A stretch of DNA of 64,000 nucleotides from Actinomadura sp. DC4 (GTDB lineage: Bacteria; Actinomycetota; Actinomycetes; Streptosporangiales; Streptosporangiaceae). Made by a program: the position numbers and the translations under genes. Shown in pieces: positions 15,564 to 25,144 of the stretch. Numbering within the stretch: position 1 is the first letter of the stretch; each line of letters begins with the position of its first letter. The notes under the pieces were generated by a model. That model was not told where the DNA came from. It ran no database searches and saw only the letters and a list, made by a program, of their open reading frames with translations. Location: assembly GCF_030406325.1 (NCBI RefSeq), contig NZ_JAUEQY010000001.1, forward strand, positions 496,001 to 560,000, in the 5' to 3' direction.

Positions 15564-18007
15564 GGCGTCACCACCTCCAGGAGAACGGGTTTGATCTGGT
15601 CGCGTTCGGGCTCGAAGGCGATGCTCGGGTCGGGGGTGCCGGGCGCGTTGACGAACGACACGAAACGGCGGAGCCGCGCGGGGTCCTCCAGCGTCGCCCG
15701 CCACTCGTCGGTGTAGTCCTCCACGTGCCGGGCCATGGCGGCGTCCAGCTCGGCGCAGATGCCGAGCCGGTCCGCGACGATGACGTCCCGCAGGTAGTCC
15801 ATGCCGCCGTCGAGGTTCTCCAGCCAGGTGGCGGTGCGCTGCAGCCGGTCGGCGGTACGGATGTAGAACATGAGGAACCGGTCGACGCAGCGGATCAGCG
15901 ACTCCTCGTCCAGGCCGGTGGCGAACAGGTCCGCGTGCCGTGGCCGCATCCCGCCGTTGCCGCCGAGGTAGAGGTTCCAGCCCTGTTCGGTGGCGATGAC
16001 GCCGAAGTCCTTGCTCTGCGCCTCCGCGCACTCGCGCGCGCACCCGGACACCGCGGACTTGATCTTGTGCGGGGCGCGCAGGCCCCGGTAGCGGAGTTCG
16101 AGCCGGATCGCCATGGCGACCGAGTCCTGCACGCCGTAGCGGCACCAGGTGGAGCCGACGCACGACTTCACGGTGCGCAGCGCCTTGCCGTACGCGTGCC
16201 CGGACTCGAACCCGGCCTCGCTCAGCCGCCGCCAGATCCGGGGGAGCTGCTCGACCCGGGCGCCGAACATGTCGATCCGCTGCGCGCCCGTGATCTTGGT
16301 GTACAGGCCGAACTCGCGGGCGACCTCGCCGATGACGATGAGCTTCTCCGGGCTGATCTCACCGCCGGGGACGCGCGGCACCACCGAGTAGGTGCCGTTC
16401 TTCTGCAGGTTGGCGAGGAAGTGGTCGTTGGTGTCCTGCAGGGCGGCCTGCTCGCCGTCGAGGATGTGGCCGTTGCCCAGGCTCGCCAGGATCGACGCGA
16501 CGACCGGCTTGCAGATGTCGCAGCCCCGGCCGCGGCCGTGCTCGGCGATCAGGCGGCCGAACGTCGCGATGCCCCGTACGCGGACGATGTCGAACAGCTC
16601 GGCGCGCGTGTGGTCGAAGTGCTCACAGAGCGCCCGGCTGACCGTGACCCCGGCGGCGGTGAGCTCCTCGTCGAGGATCCGCTTGACCAGCGGGACGCAG
16701 CTCCCGCAGCCGGTGCCCGCGCGGGTGCACGCCTTCACCGCGGGCACGTCGGTGAGGCCCTCGTCGCCGATCGCGGAGCGGATGGCGCCGGCGCTGACGT
16801 CGTTGCAGCTGCAGACCATCGTCGCGCCGGGCAGCGCGCCGCCCACGGCCTCGGTGCCGCCGAACAGCAGCTGCTCGGGCGGCGCGGGCAGGCTCGCGCC
16901 GACGTGGGCGCGCAGGGTCGCGTACGCGGAGGCGTCGCCGACGAGCACGCCGCCCAGGAGGGTCTGCGCGTCGTCGCTGACGACGATCCGCTTGTACGTC
17001 CCGGCGACCGGGTCGGTGTAGCTGACGTTCAGCGCGTCCGCGTCCGGCGTACCGAAGCTCGCCACGTCGACGCCCATGAGCTTGAGCCGGGTGGAGGTGT
17101 CCGCGCCGGTGAAGCGCGCCGTGCCGCCGAGCAGCCGGTCCGCGACGACTTCGGCCATCGAGAAGCACGGGCCGACGAGGCCGTACACCTGGCCGTCGAC
17201 CAGCGCGCACTCGCCGATCGCGAAGACGTGCGGGTCCGAGGTACGGCAGGTGCCGTCGACGGCGACGCCGCCGCGCGGTCCCACGGCCAGCCCCGCCTCC
17301 CGCGCGAGCTCGTCGCGCGGGCGGATCCCGGCGGAGAACACGACGACGTCGGCGGGCAGGACCACGCCCCCGGCGAGGTGGATCGCGCCGGGCTCGACGC
17401 GTTCGAGCGCGGTCCCCGTGTGCACGCCCAGGCCGAGGGCCTCGATGTGCCGGCGCAGCATCGACCCGCCGCCCTCGTCGAGCTGCCGCGCCATCAGCCA
17501 GGGCGCGATCTCGACGACGTGCGTGGTGAGGCCCAGCCCCTGCAGGGCGCGTGCCGCCTCCAGGCCCAGGAGCCCGCCGCCGACGACCACCCCGGCGGCA
17601 CGTCCGCGGGCCGCCGCGCGTACGGCGTCCAGGTCCGCGATCGTCCGGTAGACCAGGGCGGTCTCCGCGCCCGGGACCGGCGGCACGAACGGCACCGACC
17701 CGGTGGCGAGGACCAGCGCGTCATAGCCCAGCACCCGCCCGTCCGAGGTCGTGACCGTACGCGCGGCGCGGTCGACCGAGGCGACCCGCTCTCCCGTACG
17801 GACCCGCACCCGTTCGCCGTGGGCGGGGTAGGCGAGGTCCGCGCCCTCGGTGAGGTAGGACGTGAGCGCGACCCGGTCATAGGCGGGACGCGGCTCCTCT
17901 CCCACCACGGTGATCTGCCAGCGGCCGTCCGTGTCCCGCTCGCGGACCGCCTCGACCAGGCGATACGCGGCCGGGCCGTGACCGGCGACGACAAGATGCT
18001 GGGCCAT
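15560..18007 (-). CDS. nirB: Assimilatory nitrite reductase large subunit NirB
   Basis: 815 residues. Order: FAD/NAD(P)H-binding pyridine-nucleotide oxidoreductase domains (1-390), a BFD-type [2Fe-2S] region (CSCNDVSAGAIRSAIG to CTRAGTGCGSCVP), and sulfite/nitrite reductase domains carrying siroheme and [4Fe-4S] ligands (CVGSTWCRYG; CARECAE). It reduces nitrite to ammonium with NADH in the cytosol. ATG 18007 follows GAGGAGG. A GlnR-box-like pattern at 18056-18093 lies just upstream, overlapping the end of nasB, so nirB may have its own nitrogen-controlled promoter. Confidence 0.96.
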   Translation of the reverse strand: MAQHLVVAGHGPAAYRLVEAVRERDTDGRWQITVVGEEPRPAYDRVALTSYLTEGADLAYPAHGERVRVRTGERVASVDRAARTVTTSDGRVLGYDALVLATGSVPFVPPVPGAETALVYRTIADLDAVRAAARGRAAGVVVGGGLLGLEAARALQGLGLTTHVVEIAPWLMARQLDEGGGSMLRRHIEALGLGVHTGTALERVEPGAIHLAGGVVLPADVVVFSAGIRPRDELAREAGLAVGPRGGVAVDGTCRTSDPHVFAIGECALVDGQVYGLVGPCFSMAEVVADRLLGGTARFTGADTSTRLKLMGVDVASFGTPDADALNVSYTDPVAGTYKRIVVSDDAQTLLGGVLVGDASAYATLRAHVGASLPAPPEQLLFGGTEAVGGALPGATMVCSCNDVSAGAIRSAIGDEGLTDVPAVKACTRAGTGCGSCVPLVKRILDEELTAAGVTVSRALCEHFDHTRAELFDIVRVRGIATFGRLIAEHGRGRGCDICKPVVASILASLGNGHILDGEQAALQDTNDHFLANLQKNGTYSVVPRVPGGEISPEKLIVIGEVAREFGLYTKITGAQRIDMFGARVEQLPRIWRRLSEAGFESGHAYGKALRTVKSCVGSTWCRYGVQDSVAMAIRLELRYRGLRAPHKIKSAVSGCARECAEAQSKDFGVIATEQGWNLYLGGNGGMRPRHADLFATGLDEESLIRCVDRFLMFYIRTADRLQRTATWLENLDGGMDYLRDVIVADRLGICAELDAAMARHVEDYTDEWRATLEDPARLRRFVSFVNAPGTPDPSIAFEPERDQIKPVLLEVVTP

Positions 18008-18055
18008 CGATCGTGACCTCCTCGGTGCGGGTTCGTCCGAGCTTGACGAGGGGGC

Positions 18056-18093
18056 GTTTCGCAACGGGGTCCGGCCTGTTGCCGCTCTGCTAC
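18056..18093 (-). promoter_or_regulatory. GlnR-box-like site upstream of nirB
   Basis: On the minus strand the site reads GTAGC-n6-GCAAC-n6-GACCC-n6-GAAAC, four pentamers at 11-base spacing. This matches the register of the actinomycete GlnR consensus gTnAc-n6-GaAAc repeated twice, with a perfect GAAAC in the last position. The same register occurs before both nasC-like genes. The site starts within the nasB stop codon and ends 48 bases before the nirB ATG. Confidence 0.6.
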
Positions 18094-19538
18094 AACGGGT
18101 TCACCGTCGCCGGCGCCGCCGGTGAGGCCCCGGCGTCCTGAGAGCGGAGCCACTCCAGGATGCCCGTCACGGTGTCGCGGCAGCCGCCGCAGCCGGTGGT
18201 GGCCCGGGTCCCGGCGGCGACGTCCCGCACGTCCCGCGACCCGGCCTCCCAGCTCGCGCGGATGCCTCCCTTGGTCACGTTGTTGCAGTGGCACACGACC
18301 GCGGCGTCCGGGATCCGTACCGGCGTGTCCGCCGGCGGGCCCGTGCCCATCCCGTGGAACAGCAGGTGCAGCCGGTCCGGCGGCAGCGGGGCCGCGCGGG
18401 TGTACAGCTGGCTCAGCAGTCCCGCCGTACCGGTCTCGCCGAGCAGGATCGCGCCGACCAGCCGGTCGTCCTTGATCACGACCTTCTTGTACGTGCCGCG
18501 GACCGGATCGGCGAAGCGGACGACCTCGGCCTCGTCGTCGCCCAGGCCGGTCTCGCCCATCGCGGCCAGGTCGATCCCGGCCGCCTTCAGGCGCGTCACC
18601 GGCCGTGACCCCGCGTAGCGCGCGTCCCGGCCGGTCAGCACGTCCGCGACGACGCCGGCCTGCTCCCAGGCCGGCGCCACGAGCCCGTACATGGTGTCCT
18701 GGTGCTGGGCGCACTCGCCGATCGCGTGGACGCGGGGATCGCCGACGGACCGCAGCCGGTCGTCGACCAGGACGCCGCGGCCGACGGGCAGGCCCGCCGC
18801 CGAGGCCAGGCCGGTCTCCGGTCGCACCCCGCAGGCCAGCACGACCAGGTCGGCCTCCAGGAGGGTGCCATCGTCCAGCTCCACGCCGGTCACGCGCCCG
18901 CCGGCCGTACGCGCGGCGGCGACCCGCGCGCCCAGGAACGTCGCGACGCCCAGGTCCGCGAGCACGCGGCGCAGGACGCCGCCGGCCTCGGGGTCGAGCT
19001 GGCGGTCCATCAGGTGGCCGGGCCGGTGCACGACGGTCACCGGCATGCCCCGTCCGGCCAGGCCGCGGGCGGCCTCCAGCCCGAGCAGCCCGCCGCCGAC
19101 CACGACCGCGGACCGCGCGGCCGCGGCGTGCCGCAGGATCGCCCGGCAGTCCTCGATCGTGCGGAACGCGACGACGCCCGCGGCGTCCATGCCGCGCAGC
19201 GGCGGCACGACCGGCGCGCTGCCGGTGGCCAGGACCAGCGCGTCGTACGGCGTCACGCGGCCGTCGGCCGACGTCACCGTGCGCGCGGCCCGGTCGACGC
19301 CGGTGACCGGGACGCCGAGCCGGGCGTCGACGTCGTTGCCGGCGTACCACCCCGGGGCGGTGAGGCCGATGTCGCCGGGCCCGGACCGGCCGGCCAGGAC
19401 GTCGGACAGCAGGACCCGGTTGTAGGGCGGGGACTCCTCGGCGCCGAAGACGGTGACCGGCAGCCGCCGGTCGCGGCGGCGCAGCTCACCGACCAGCCGC
19501 GCGCCCGCCATGCCGTTGCCCACGACCACGACGCTCAC
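18090..19538 (-). CDS. nasB: Nitrate reductase electron-transfer subunit (FAD/NAD(P) oxidoreductase with BFD-type [2Fe-2S] domain)
   Basis: 482 residues from GTG 19538. The FAD motif VVVGNGMAGARLV is at the N-terminus and the NAD(P) motif AVVVGGGLLGLEAARGLAG near 150; the C-terminus carries BFD-like [2Fe-2S] cysteines (VVCHCNNVTKGGI; TTGCGGCRDTV). It resembles the N-terminal half of NirB and is the usual partner passing electrons from NAD(P)H to assimilatory nitrate reductase. It overlaps the nasC gene by 4 bases (GTGA), so the two are co-translated. Symbol nasB follows usage for this two-component enzyme; naming varies between species. Confidence 0.88.
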   Translation of the reverse strand: MSVVVVGNGMAGARLVGELRRRDRRLPVTVFGAEESPPYNRVLLSDVLAGRSGPGDIGLTAPGWYAGNDVDARLGVPVTGVDRAARTVTSADGRVTPYDALVLATGSAPVVPPLRGMDAAGVVAFRTIEDCRAILRHAAAARSAVVVGGGLLGLEAARGLAGRGMPVTVVHRPGHLMDRQLDPEAGGVLRRVLADLGVATFLGARVAAARTAGGRVTGVELDDGTLLEADLVVLACGVRPETGLASAAGLPVGRGVLVDDRLRSVGDPRVHAIGECAQHQDTMYGLVAPAWEQAGVVADVLTGRDARYAGSRPVTRLKAAGIDLAAMGETGLGDDEAEVVRFADPVRGTYKKVVIKDDRLVGAILLGETGTAGLLSQLYTRAAPLPPDRLHLLFHGMGTGPPADTPVRIPDAAVVCHCNNVTKGGIRASWEAGSRDVRDVAAGTRATTGCGGCRDTVTGILEWLRSQDAGASPAAPATVNPL

Positions 19539-21598
19539 GCGGCCCGCTCCACCCGTACGGCGCAGACCTTGAACTCCGGCATCCGCGAGGCCGGATCGAG
19601 CACCGGGTTGGTGAGCAGATTGGCCCGTGCGGCGGCCGCCCAGTGGAAGGGCAGGAAGACGGTGTCGCGCCGGATCGCCCCGGTGACCGTGACCTTGGCG
19701 GTCGCGCTGCCGCGCCGGCTGGTGAGGCGGACGGTGGAGCCGTCGGTGACGCCGAGCCGCCCGGCCAGGTCGGGATGGAGCTCGACGTACGCCTCGGGGA
19801 CGGCGTCCGTCAGCGCGCGTACGCGCCGGGTCTGCGCCCCGCTCTGGTAGTGCGCGAGGACACGGCCGGTCGTGAGGTAGAGCGGGTAGTCGCCGCACGG
19901 CACCTCCGCCGGGCCGCGGTGCTCGACGGGCAGGGCACGGGCGCGGCCGTCGGGCGTGGGGAAGCGGTCGAGGAAGACGCGGGGCGTGCCCGGATGGCCT
20001 TCGCCGGGACACGGCCAGAAGACGCCGGTCTCGGCGACGATCCGTTCGTAGGTGATGCCGGAGTAGTCGGCGACGCCGCCGGCGCTGGCGGCGCGGAGCT
20101 CGTCGAAGACCTCGGCGGGTTCGGCGCTGAAGCGGCCGGGGGCGTCGAGCCGTCCGGCGAGCCCCGCGATGATCTCCAGGTCGCTGCGGGCGTCCGGCGG
20201 TCCGGGCATCGCGGCGCGGCGGAGGAGGACGCGGCCCTCCAGATTGGTCATGGTCCCGGTCTCCTCGGCCCACTGGGTGGTGGGCAGGACGACGTCGGCG
20301 CGCAGCGCGGTCTCCGACGGCATGAAGTCGGCCACGACGAGGAGGTCGAGCGCGTCGAGCCGCTCCTCGATCCGCGTGGAGTCGGGGGCGGACACGACCG
20401 GGTTGGAGCCGAAGACCAGCAGGGCGCGCGGCCCGCCGGGCGTGCCGAGCGCGGCGAGCAGCTCGGTGGCGGACAGGCCGGGGCCGGGCAGGTCGGCGGG
20501 GTCGACTCCCCAGACGCGGGCGACGTGCTCGCGTGCCGCCGGGTCGTCGATCCGGCGGTAGCCGGGGAGCTGGTCGGCCTTCTGCCCGTGCTCGCGGCCG
20601 CCCTGCCCGTTGCCCTGCCCGGTCAGGCAGCCGAACCCCGAGCCGGCCCTCCCCGGCAGGCCGAGGCCCAGGGCCAGGTTGATGAAGGCGGTGACCGTGT
20701 CGGTGCCGGTGGCGTGCTGTTCCGCGCCGCGCGCGGTGAGGATGAGCGCCTTCGCGGCGCCGCCCAGCAGACGGACGGCCTCCCGCATCGAGGGCACCGG
20801 CACGCCGGTGATCTGCTCGACCCGCTCCGGCCAGTACGCGTTGACGGAGGCGCGGACCGCCGCGAAGCCCGAGGTGCGCCGCGCGACGTACGCCTCGTCG
20901 ATCAGCCCCTCGGTCATCGCCAGGTGCAGCAGCCCGTTGGCCAGGGCCAGGTCGGTCCCGGGCGTGACCTGCAGGTGCAGGTCGGCGCGCCGGGCCGTCG
21001 CCGTCTCCCGCGGGTCGATGACGATCAGCCGCCCGCCCCGGTCCTGCTGCGCGGCCAGATGCCGGACGAACGGGGGCATCGTCTCGGCCACGTTGCCGCC
21101 GGCGAGCAGGATCACGTCGGCCTCCGCGAGGTCGGTGACCGGCACCGGCAGGCCCCGGTCCAGGCCGAACGCGCGGTTCTGCGCCGTCGCGGCCGATGAC
21201 ATGCAGAAACGCCCGTTGTAGTCGATGTTGGCGGTGCGCAGCGCGACCCGGGCGAACTTCCCGAGCTGGTAGGCCTTCTCGTTCGTCAGCCCGCCCCCGC
21301 CGAAGACCGCCACGGCGTCCGGGCCGGCCGCCCGCTGGATCCGGCGCACCTCGGTGGCGATCCGGTCGAGGGCGGCCGCCCAGGAGACCGGCCGCAACGG
21401 GGCGTCCCGGCGTTGCCGCATCAGCGGGGCCCTCACCCGGTCCGGAGCGTTCAGCAGGTCACCCGCGGTCCAGCCCTTCTGGCACAGCGCGCCGCCGGCG
21501 TTGGCCGGCACGTCCTCGCGCGGCGTGACCGTACCGGCGTCGACGAACATCCCGCACTGCAGCGCGCAGTACGGGCAGTGCGTGGGTGTCGGCGGCAT
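19535..21598 (-). CDS. nasC: Assimilatory nitrate reductase catalytic subunit (molybdopterin oxidoreductase)
   Basis: 687 residues. The N-terminal [4Fe-4S] motif is complete: Cys8, Cys11, Cys15 and Cys39, with the conserved Lys41 between cluster and pterin. The probable molybdenum-ligating cysteine is Cys132 in GRFCMSSAATAQ. Other family motifs are GQGNGQGGREHGQKADQLPG and HYQSGAQTRR. It reduces nitrate to nitrite in the cytosol using electrons from NasB. ATG 21598 lies 22 bases after a GlnR-box-like site. It is divergent from narK, with which it shares a 221-base control region. Confidence 0.94.
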   Translation of the reverse strand: MPPTPTHCPYCALQCGMFVDAGTVTPREDVPANAGGALCQKGWTAGDLLNAPDRVRAPLMRQRRDAPLRPVSWAAALDRIATEVRRIQRAAGPDAVAVFGGGGLTNEKAYQLGKFARVALRTANIDYNGRFCMSSAATAQNRAFGLDRGLPVPVTDLAEADVILLAGGNVAETMPPFVRHLAAQQDRGGRLIVIDPRETATARRADLHLQVTPGTDLALANGLLHLAMTEGLIDEAYVARRTSGFAAVRASVNAYWPERVEQITGVPVPSMREAVRLLGGAAKALILTARGAEQHATGTDTVTAFINLALGLGLPGRAGSGFGCLTGQGNGQGGREHGQKADQLPGYRRIDDPAAREHVARVWGVDPADLPGPGLSATELLAALGTPGGPRALLVFGSNPVVSAPDSTRIEERLDALDLLVVADFMPSETALRADVVLPTTQWAEETGTMTNLEGRVLLRRAAMPGPPDARSDLEIIAGLAGRLDAPGRFSAEPAEVFDELRAASAGGVADYSGITYERIVAETGVFWPCPGEGHPGTPRVFLDRFPTPDGRARALPVEHRGPAEVPCGDYPLYLTTGRVLAHYQSGAQTRRVRALTDAVPEAYVELHPDLAGRLGVTDGSTVRLTSRRGSATAKVTVTGAIRRDTVFLPFHWAAAARANLLTNPVLDPASRMPEFKVCAVRVERAA

Positions 21599-21620
21599 GA
21601 GCCGATCGTGCGGGTACGGC

Positions 21621-21658
21621 GTTTCGTCCCCGAGTCCCGTGTATTACCTCGCCGCTAC
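21621..21658 (-). promoter_or_regulatory. GlnR-box-like site in the nasC-narK divergent region
   Basis: On the minus strand the site reads GTAGC-n6-GTAAT-n6-GACTC-n6-GAAAC, pentamers at 11-base spacing matching the GlnR consensus register. The site lies 22 bases from the nasC start and about 160 bases from the narK start, so it could serve either promoter. The same 38-base arrangement recurs before the second nasC-like gene at 25145-25182. Confidence 0.6.
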
Positions 21659-21819
21659 ATGCGGTTCACGCACGGATCGCCCTGCTGTGCGGGCGCGGCG
21701 GGCTCACAACCGGCGTCCGCCCGCGTGCGGGGAACGTTGCACCGCCGAATCGCGGACCACACGAGCGGGAAACGCCGGGTTCCTACCGTCCTCGCTGACG
21801 CGACCCCCAGGAGGACCCC

Positions 21820-23133
21820 ATGACCGCAGTCCAGCAGCGTCCGCCCGGCGCGATCACCCGACGGATCAGCGACTGGCGCCCCGACGACCGGGAGTTCTGG
21901 GAGGAGACCGGAGCCGGAGTCGCCCGGCGCAACCTCGTCTTCTCCATCTTTTCCGAGCACGTCGGCTTCTCCGTCTGGAGCCTGTGGTCGGTGCTGGTGC
22001 TGTTCCTCGGCCCCGAGTACCACGTCGACCCGGCCGGCAAGTTCGTGCTCACGACCGTTCCCACGGCGCTCGGCGCCGTGCTGCGGCTGCCGTACACCTT
22101 CGCGGTGGCGCGGTTCGGCGGGCGGAACTGGACCGTGATCAGCGCCGCCCTGCTGCTGGTCCCCGCCGTGCTCGCGGCCGTCGTGATCAGGCCCGGAGTC
22201 TCGTACGGCACGCTGCTGGCGGTCGCGGCCGTCGCGGGCGTCGGCGGCGGCAACTTCGCCTCCTCGATGGCGAACATCAACGCCTTCTACCCCGAGCGGC
22301 TCAAGGGCCGGGCGCTGGGCGTCAACGCGGGCGGCGGGAACCTCGGCGTGGCCGTGGTGCAGCTCGTCGGGCTGGCGGTCCTGGCCACGGCGGGCGGCGG
22401 CCATCCGCGCCTGGTGGCGGGCGTCTACATCCCCCTCATCGTCGCGGCCGCCGCAGGCGCCGCGCTCCGGATGGACAACCTGGCCGGCCTCGGCAACGAC
22501 CGGCACGCCATGCGCGACGTGGCCCGCGACGCGCACACCTGGATCGTCTCGCTGCTCTACGTCGGCACGTTCGGCACGTTCATCGGCTTCGGTTTCGCCT
22601 TCGGGCAGGTGCTCCAGGTGCAGTTCGCCGCCGACTTCGCCACCCCGATCCGCGCCGCGTACCTGACCTTCCTCGGGCCGCTCCTGGGCTCGTTCGCACG
22701 GCCGCTGGGCGGCTGGGCCGCCGACCGGCTCGGCGGTGCCCGGGTCACGTTCTGGAACTTCGCGGCCATGGCGCTCGGCGCCGCCCTCGTCCTGGCCGCC
22801 TCGGCGCAGCGGTCGCTGCCGCTGTTCGTCACGGGGTTCGTGCTGCTCTTCGTCCTCAGCGGCGTCGGCAACGGCTCGACGTACAAGATGATCCCGGCGA
22901 TCTTCCGTGCGAAGACCCCGGTGGAGGCGGAGGCGCGCCGGCTGTCCGGCGCGCTCATCGGCCTGGCCGGGGCGATCGGCGCGTTCGGCGGCGTCCTGGT
23001 CAACCTGGCCTTCCGGCAGTCGTTCCTCGCGTACGGGTCGGGCACCGGCGCCTACGCCGCCTTCATCGCGTTCTACGTGCTCTGCGCCGCCGTCACCTGG
23101 GCCGTCTACCTGCGGTCCCGTACCGGAGTCTGA
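21820..23133 (+). CDS. narK: NarK-family nitrate/nitrite transporter (MFS)
   Basis: 437 residues with about 12 membrane segments. The nitrate signature motifs of the NNP family are present: GVGGGNFASSMANINAFYP (about 143-161) and NAGGGNLGVAVVQ (about 168-180), with FLGPLLGSFARPLGGWAADRLGG in the second half. A clear ribosome site CAGGAGGACC precedes ATG 21820. It is divergent from nasC and converges with the second nasC-like gene, 6 bases apart. It probably imports nitrate for the flanking reductase, and may also move nitrite. Confidence 0.94.
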   Translation: MTAVQQRPPGAITRRISDWRPDDREFWEETGAGVARRNLVFSIFSEHVGFSVWSLWSVLVLFLGPEYHVDPAGKFVLTTVPTALGAVLRLPYTFAVARFGGRNWTVISAALLLVPAVLAAVVIRPGVSYGTLLAVAAVAGVGGGNFASSMANINAFYPERLKGRALGVNAGGGNLGVAVVQLVGLAVLATAGGGHPRLVAGVYIPLIVAAAAGAALRMDNLAGLGNDRHAMRDVARDAHTWIVSLLYVGTFGTFIGFGFAFGQVLQVQFAADFATPIRAAYLTFLGPLLGSFARPLGGWAADRLGGARVTFWNFAAMALGAALVLAASAQRSLPLFVTGFVLLFVLSGVGNGSTYKMIPAIFRAKTPVEAEARRLSGALIGLAGAIGAFGGVLVNLAFRQSFLAYGSGTGAYAAFIAFYVLCAAVTWAVYLRSRTGV

Positions 23134-23139
23134 CAGCCG

Positions 23140-25122
23140 TTACTCGTCTTTGTCGATCCGTACGGCGCCGACCGTGACCTCGGGCACGCGCGGCGCCGGA
23201 TCGTCGGGCAGGGCGGCGCCGGCCCAGCGGTAGGGCATGAAGACCATGTCGCGCCGGATCGTCTCGGTGAGCCGTACCCGGGCGACCGCGCCGCCCGCCC
23301 GGCCGGTGACGCGGACGGTGGACCCCTCGGCCACGTCGAGCCGCCCGGCCAGGTCCGGATGGAGCTCGACGTACGCCTCCGTCGCGTGGCGCGCGAGGGC
23401 ACGGCCGGTGGTCAGGTGAAGCGGGTAGTCGCCGCACGTCTCCTCCTCCGGGCCGCGGTGCTCGACGGGTACGGCGCGGGCGCGGCCGTCGGCGGTGGGG
23501 AAGCGGTTGAGGAAGACGCGCGGCGTGCCGGGATGGTCCTCGCCCGGGCAGGGCCAGAAGACGCCGGTCTCGGCGGCGATGCGCTCGTAGGTGATGCCGG
23601 AGTAGTCGGCGACGCCGCCCGCGCTGGCGGCCCGGAGCTCGTCGAAGACCTCGGCCGGCTCGGCGCTGAACCGGCCGGGGGCATCGAGCCGCCCGGCCAG
23701 CGCGGCGATGATCTCCAGGTCGCCGCGTGCCGTGGGCGGTTTGGGCAGGGCCGCACGGCGCAGGAGCACGCGGCCCTCCAGATTGGTGACGGTGCCGGTC
23801 TCCTCGGCCCACTGAGTGGTGGGCAGGACGACGTCCGCGCGGAGCGCGGTCTCCGACGGCACGAAGTCGGCCACCGCGAGGAAGTCCAGGGCCTCCAGGC
23901 GTTCCTCGATCCGCGCCGAGTCCGGCGCGGAGACCACGGGGTCGGCGCCGAACAGCAGCAGGGCCCGCGGCCCGCCGGGCGTGCCGAGCGCGCGGAGCAG
24001 CTCGGTGGCGGGCAGCCCGGCGCCGGGCAGGTCGGCGGGGTCGACTCCCCAGACGCGGGCGACGTGCTCGCGCGCCGCAGGGTCATCGATCCTCCGGTAG
24101 CCGGGCAGGCGGTCGGCCTTCTGCCCGTACTCACGTCCGCCCCGCCCGGTCAGGCAGCCGAACCCCGAGCCGGCCCTCCCCGGCAGGCCGAGGCCCAGGG
24201 CCAGGTTGATGAAGGCGGTGACCGTGTCGGTCTCGGCGGCGTGCCGCTCCTCACCGCGCGCGGTGAGGACGAGCGCGCGGGGCGCGAGGCTCAGCAGGCG
24301 TACGGCCTCGCGCAGCCGGTCCGCCGGCACGCGGGTGATCCGCTCGACCCGCTCCGGCCCGTACGTGCCGGCGGACCGGCGGACCGCGGCGAACCCCGAG
24401 GTGCGCCGCCGGACGTACGCCTCGTCGGTCAGCCCCTCGGTCATCGCCAGGTGCAGCAGCCCGTTCGCGAGGGCCAGGTCGGTGCCGGGGGTGAGCTGCA
24501 GGTGCAGGTCGGCCTGCCGGGCCGTGGCCGTCTCGCGCGAGTCGACGACGATGAGCGTCCCGCCACGCTCGCGCTGTGCGGCGAGCTGCCGGGCGAACGC
24601 GGGCATCGTCTCGGCGACGTCGCCGCCCACGAGGAGGATCGTGTCGGCCTCCGCGACGTCGGTGACCGGCACCGGCAGGCCCCGGTCCAGGCCGAACGCG
24701 CGGTTCTGCGCCACGGCGGCGGAGGAGGCGCGGGACCGGCCGTTGTAGTCGACGTTGGCCGTCCGCAGCGCGACCCGGGCGAACTTCCCGAGCTGGTAGG
24801 CCTTCTCATTGGTGAGCCCGCCCCCGCCGAGCACCGCGACGGCGTCGGGGCCGCTCGCCCGCTGGATCCGGCGTATCTCGCCGGCGATCCGGTCGAGCGC
24901 GGCCTCCCAGGAGACCGCCTGCAGCGGCGCGTTGCGGTGCAGCCGCATCAGCGGAACGGTCAGCCGGTCCGAGGCGCACAGCAGCTCGCCGGCGGTCCAG
25001 GCGGGCCCGTACGCCGCCCCGGCGTCGCCCGGGGCGTCCTCGCGCGGCGTGGCCGTACCGGCGTCGACGAGCGTGCCGCACTGCAGGGCGCAGTACGGGC
25101 AGTGCGTGGGTGTCGGCCGCAT
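23140..25122 (-). CDS. Nitrate reductase paralogue lacking Fe-S and Mo ligands (probable pseudoenzyme)
   Basis: 660 residues, same layout as the nasC product and identical over long stretches, yet key residues are gone. Cys8, 11 and 15 remain, but the fourth cluster Cys and the adjacent Lys are replaced (AYGPAW instead of ALCQKGW). The Mo-ligating Cys is Arg131 in GRSRASSAAVAQ. The GQGNGQGG loop has lost four residues, and HYQSGAQTRR is deleted near the C-terminus. The frame is nonetheless open to a normal stop, with the GlnR-like upstream site retained. Expected to be inactive as a nitrate reductase; a role in binding, assembly or regulation, or early decay, are the alternatives. Confidence 0.85.
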   Translation of the reverse strand: MRPTPTHCPYCALQCGTLVDAGTATPREDAPGDAGAAYGPAWTAGELLCASDRLTVPLMRLHRNAPLQAVSWEAALDRIAGEIRRIQRASGPDAVAVLGGGGLTNEKAYQLGKFARVALRTANVDYNGRSRASSAAVAQNRAFGLDRGLPVPVTDVAEADTILLVGGDVAETMPAFARQLAAQRERGGTLIVVDSRETATARQADLHLQLTPGTDLALANGLLHLAMTEGLTDEAYVRRRTSGFAAVRRSAGTYGPERVERITRVPADRLREAVRLLSLAPRALVLTARGEERHAAETDTVTAFINLALGLGLPGRAGSGFGCLTGRGGREYGQKADRLPGYRRIDDPAAREHVARVWGVDPADLPGAGLPATELLRALGTPGGPRALLLFGADPVVSAPDSARIEERLEALDFLAVADFVPSETALRADVVLPTTQWAEETGTVTNLEGRVLLRRAALPKPPTARGDLEIIAALAGRLDAPGRFSAEPAEVFDELRAASAGGVADYSGITYERIAAETGVFWPCPGEDHPGTPRVFLNRFPTADGRARAVPVEHRGPEEETCGDYPLHLTTGRALARHATEAYVELHPDLAGRLDVAEGSTVRVTGRAGGAVARVRLTETIRRDMVFMPYRWAGAALPDDPAPRVPEVTVGAVRIDKDE

Positions 25123-25144
25123 GATCCGATGGTGCGGCCGGAGC

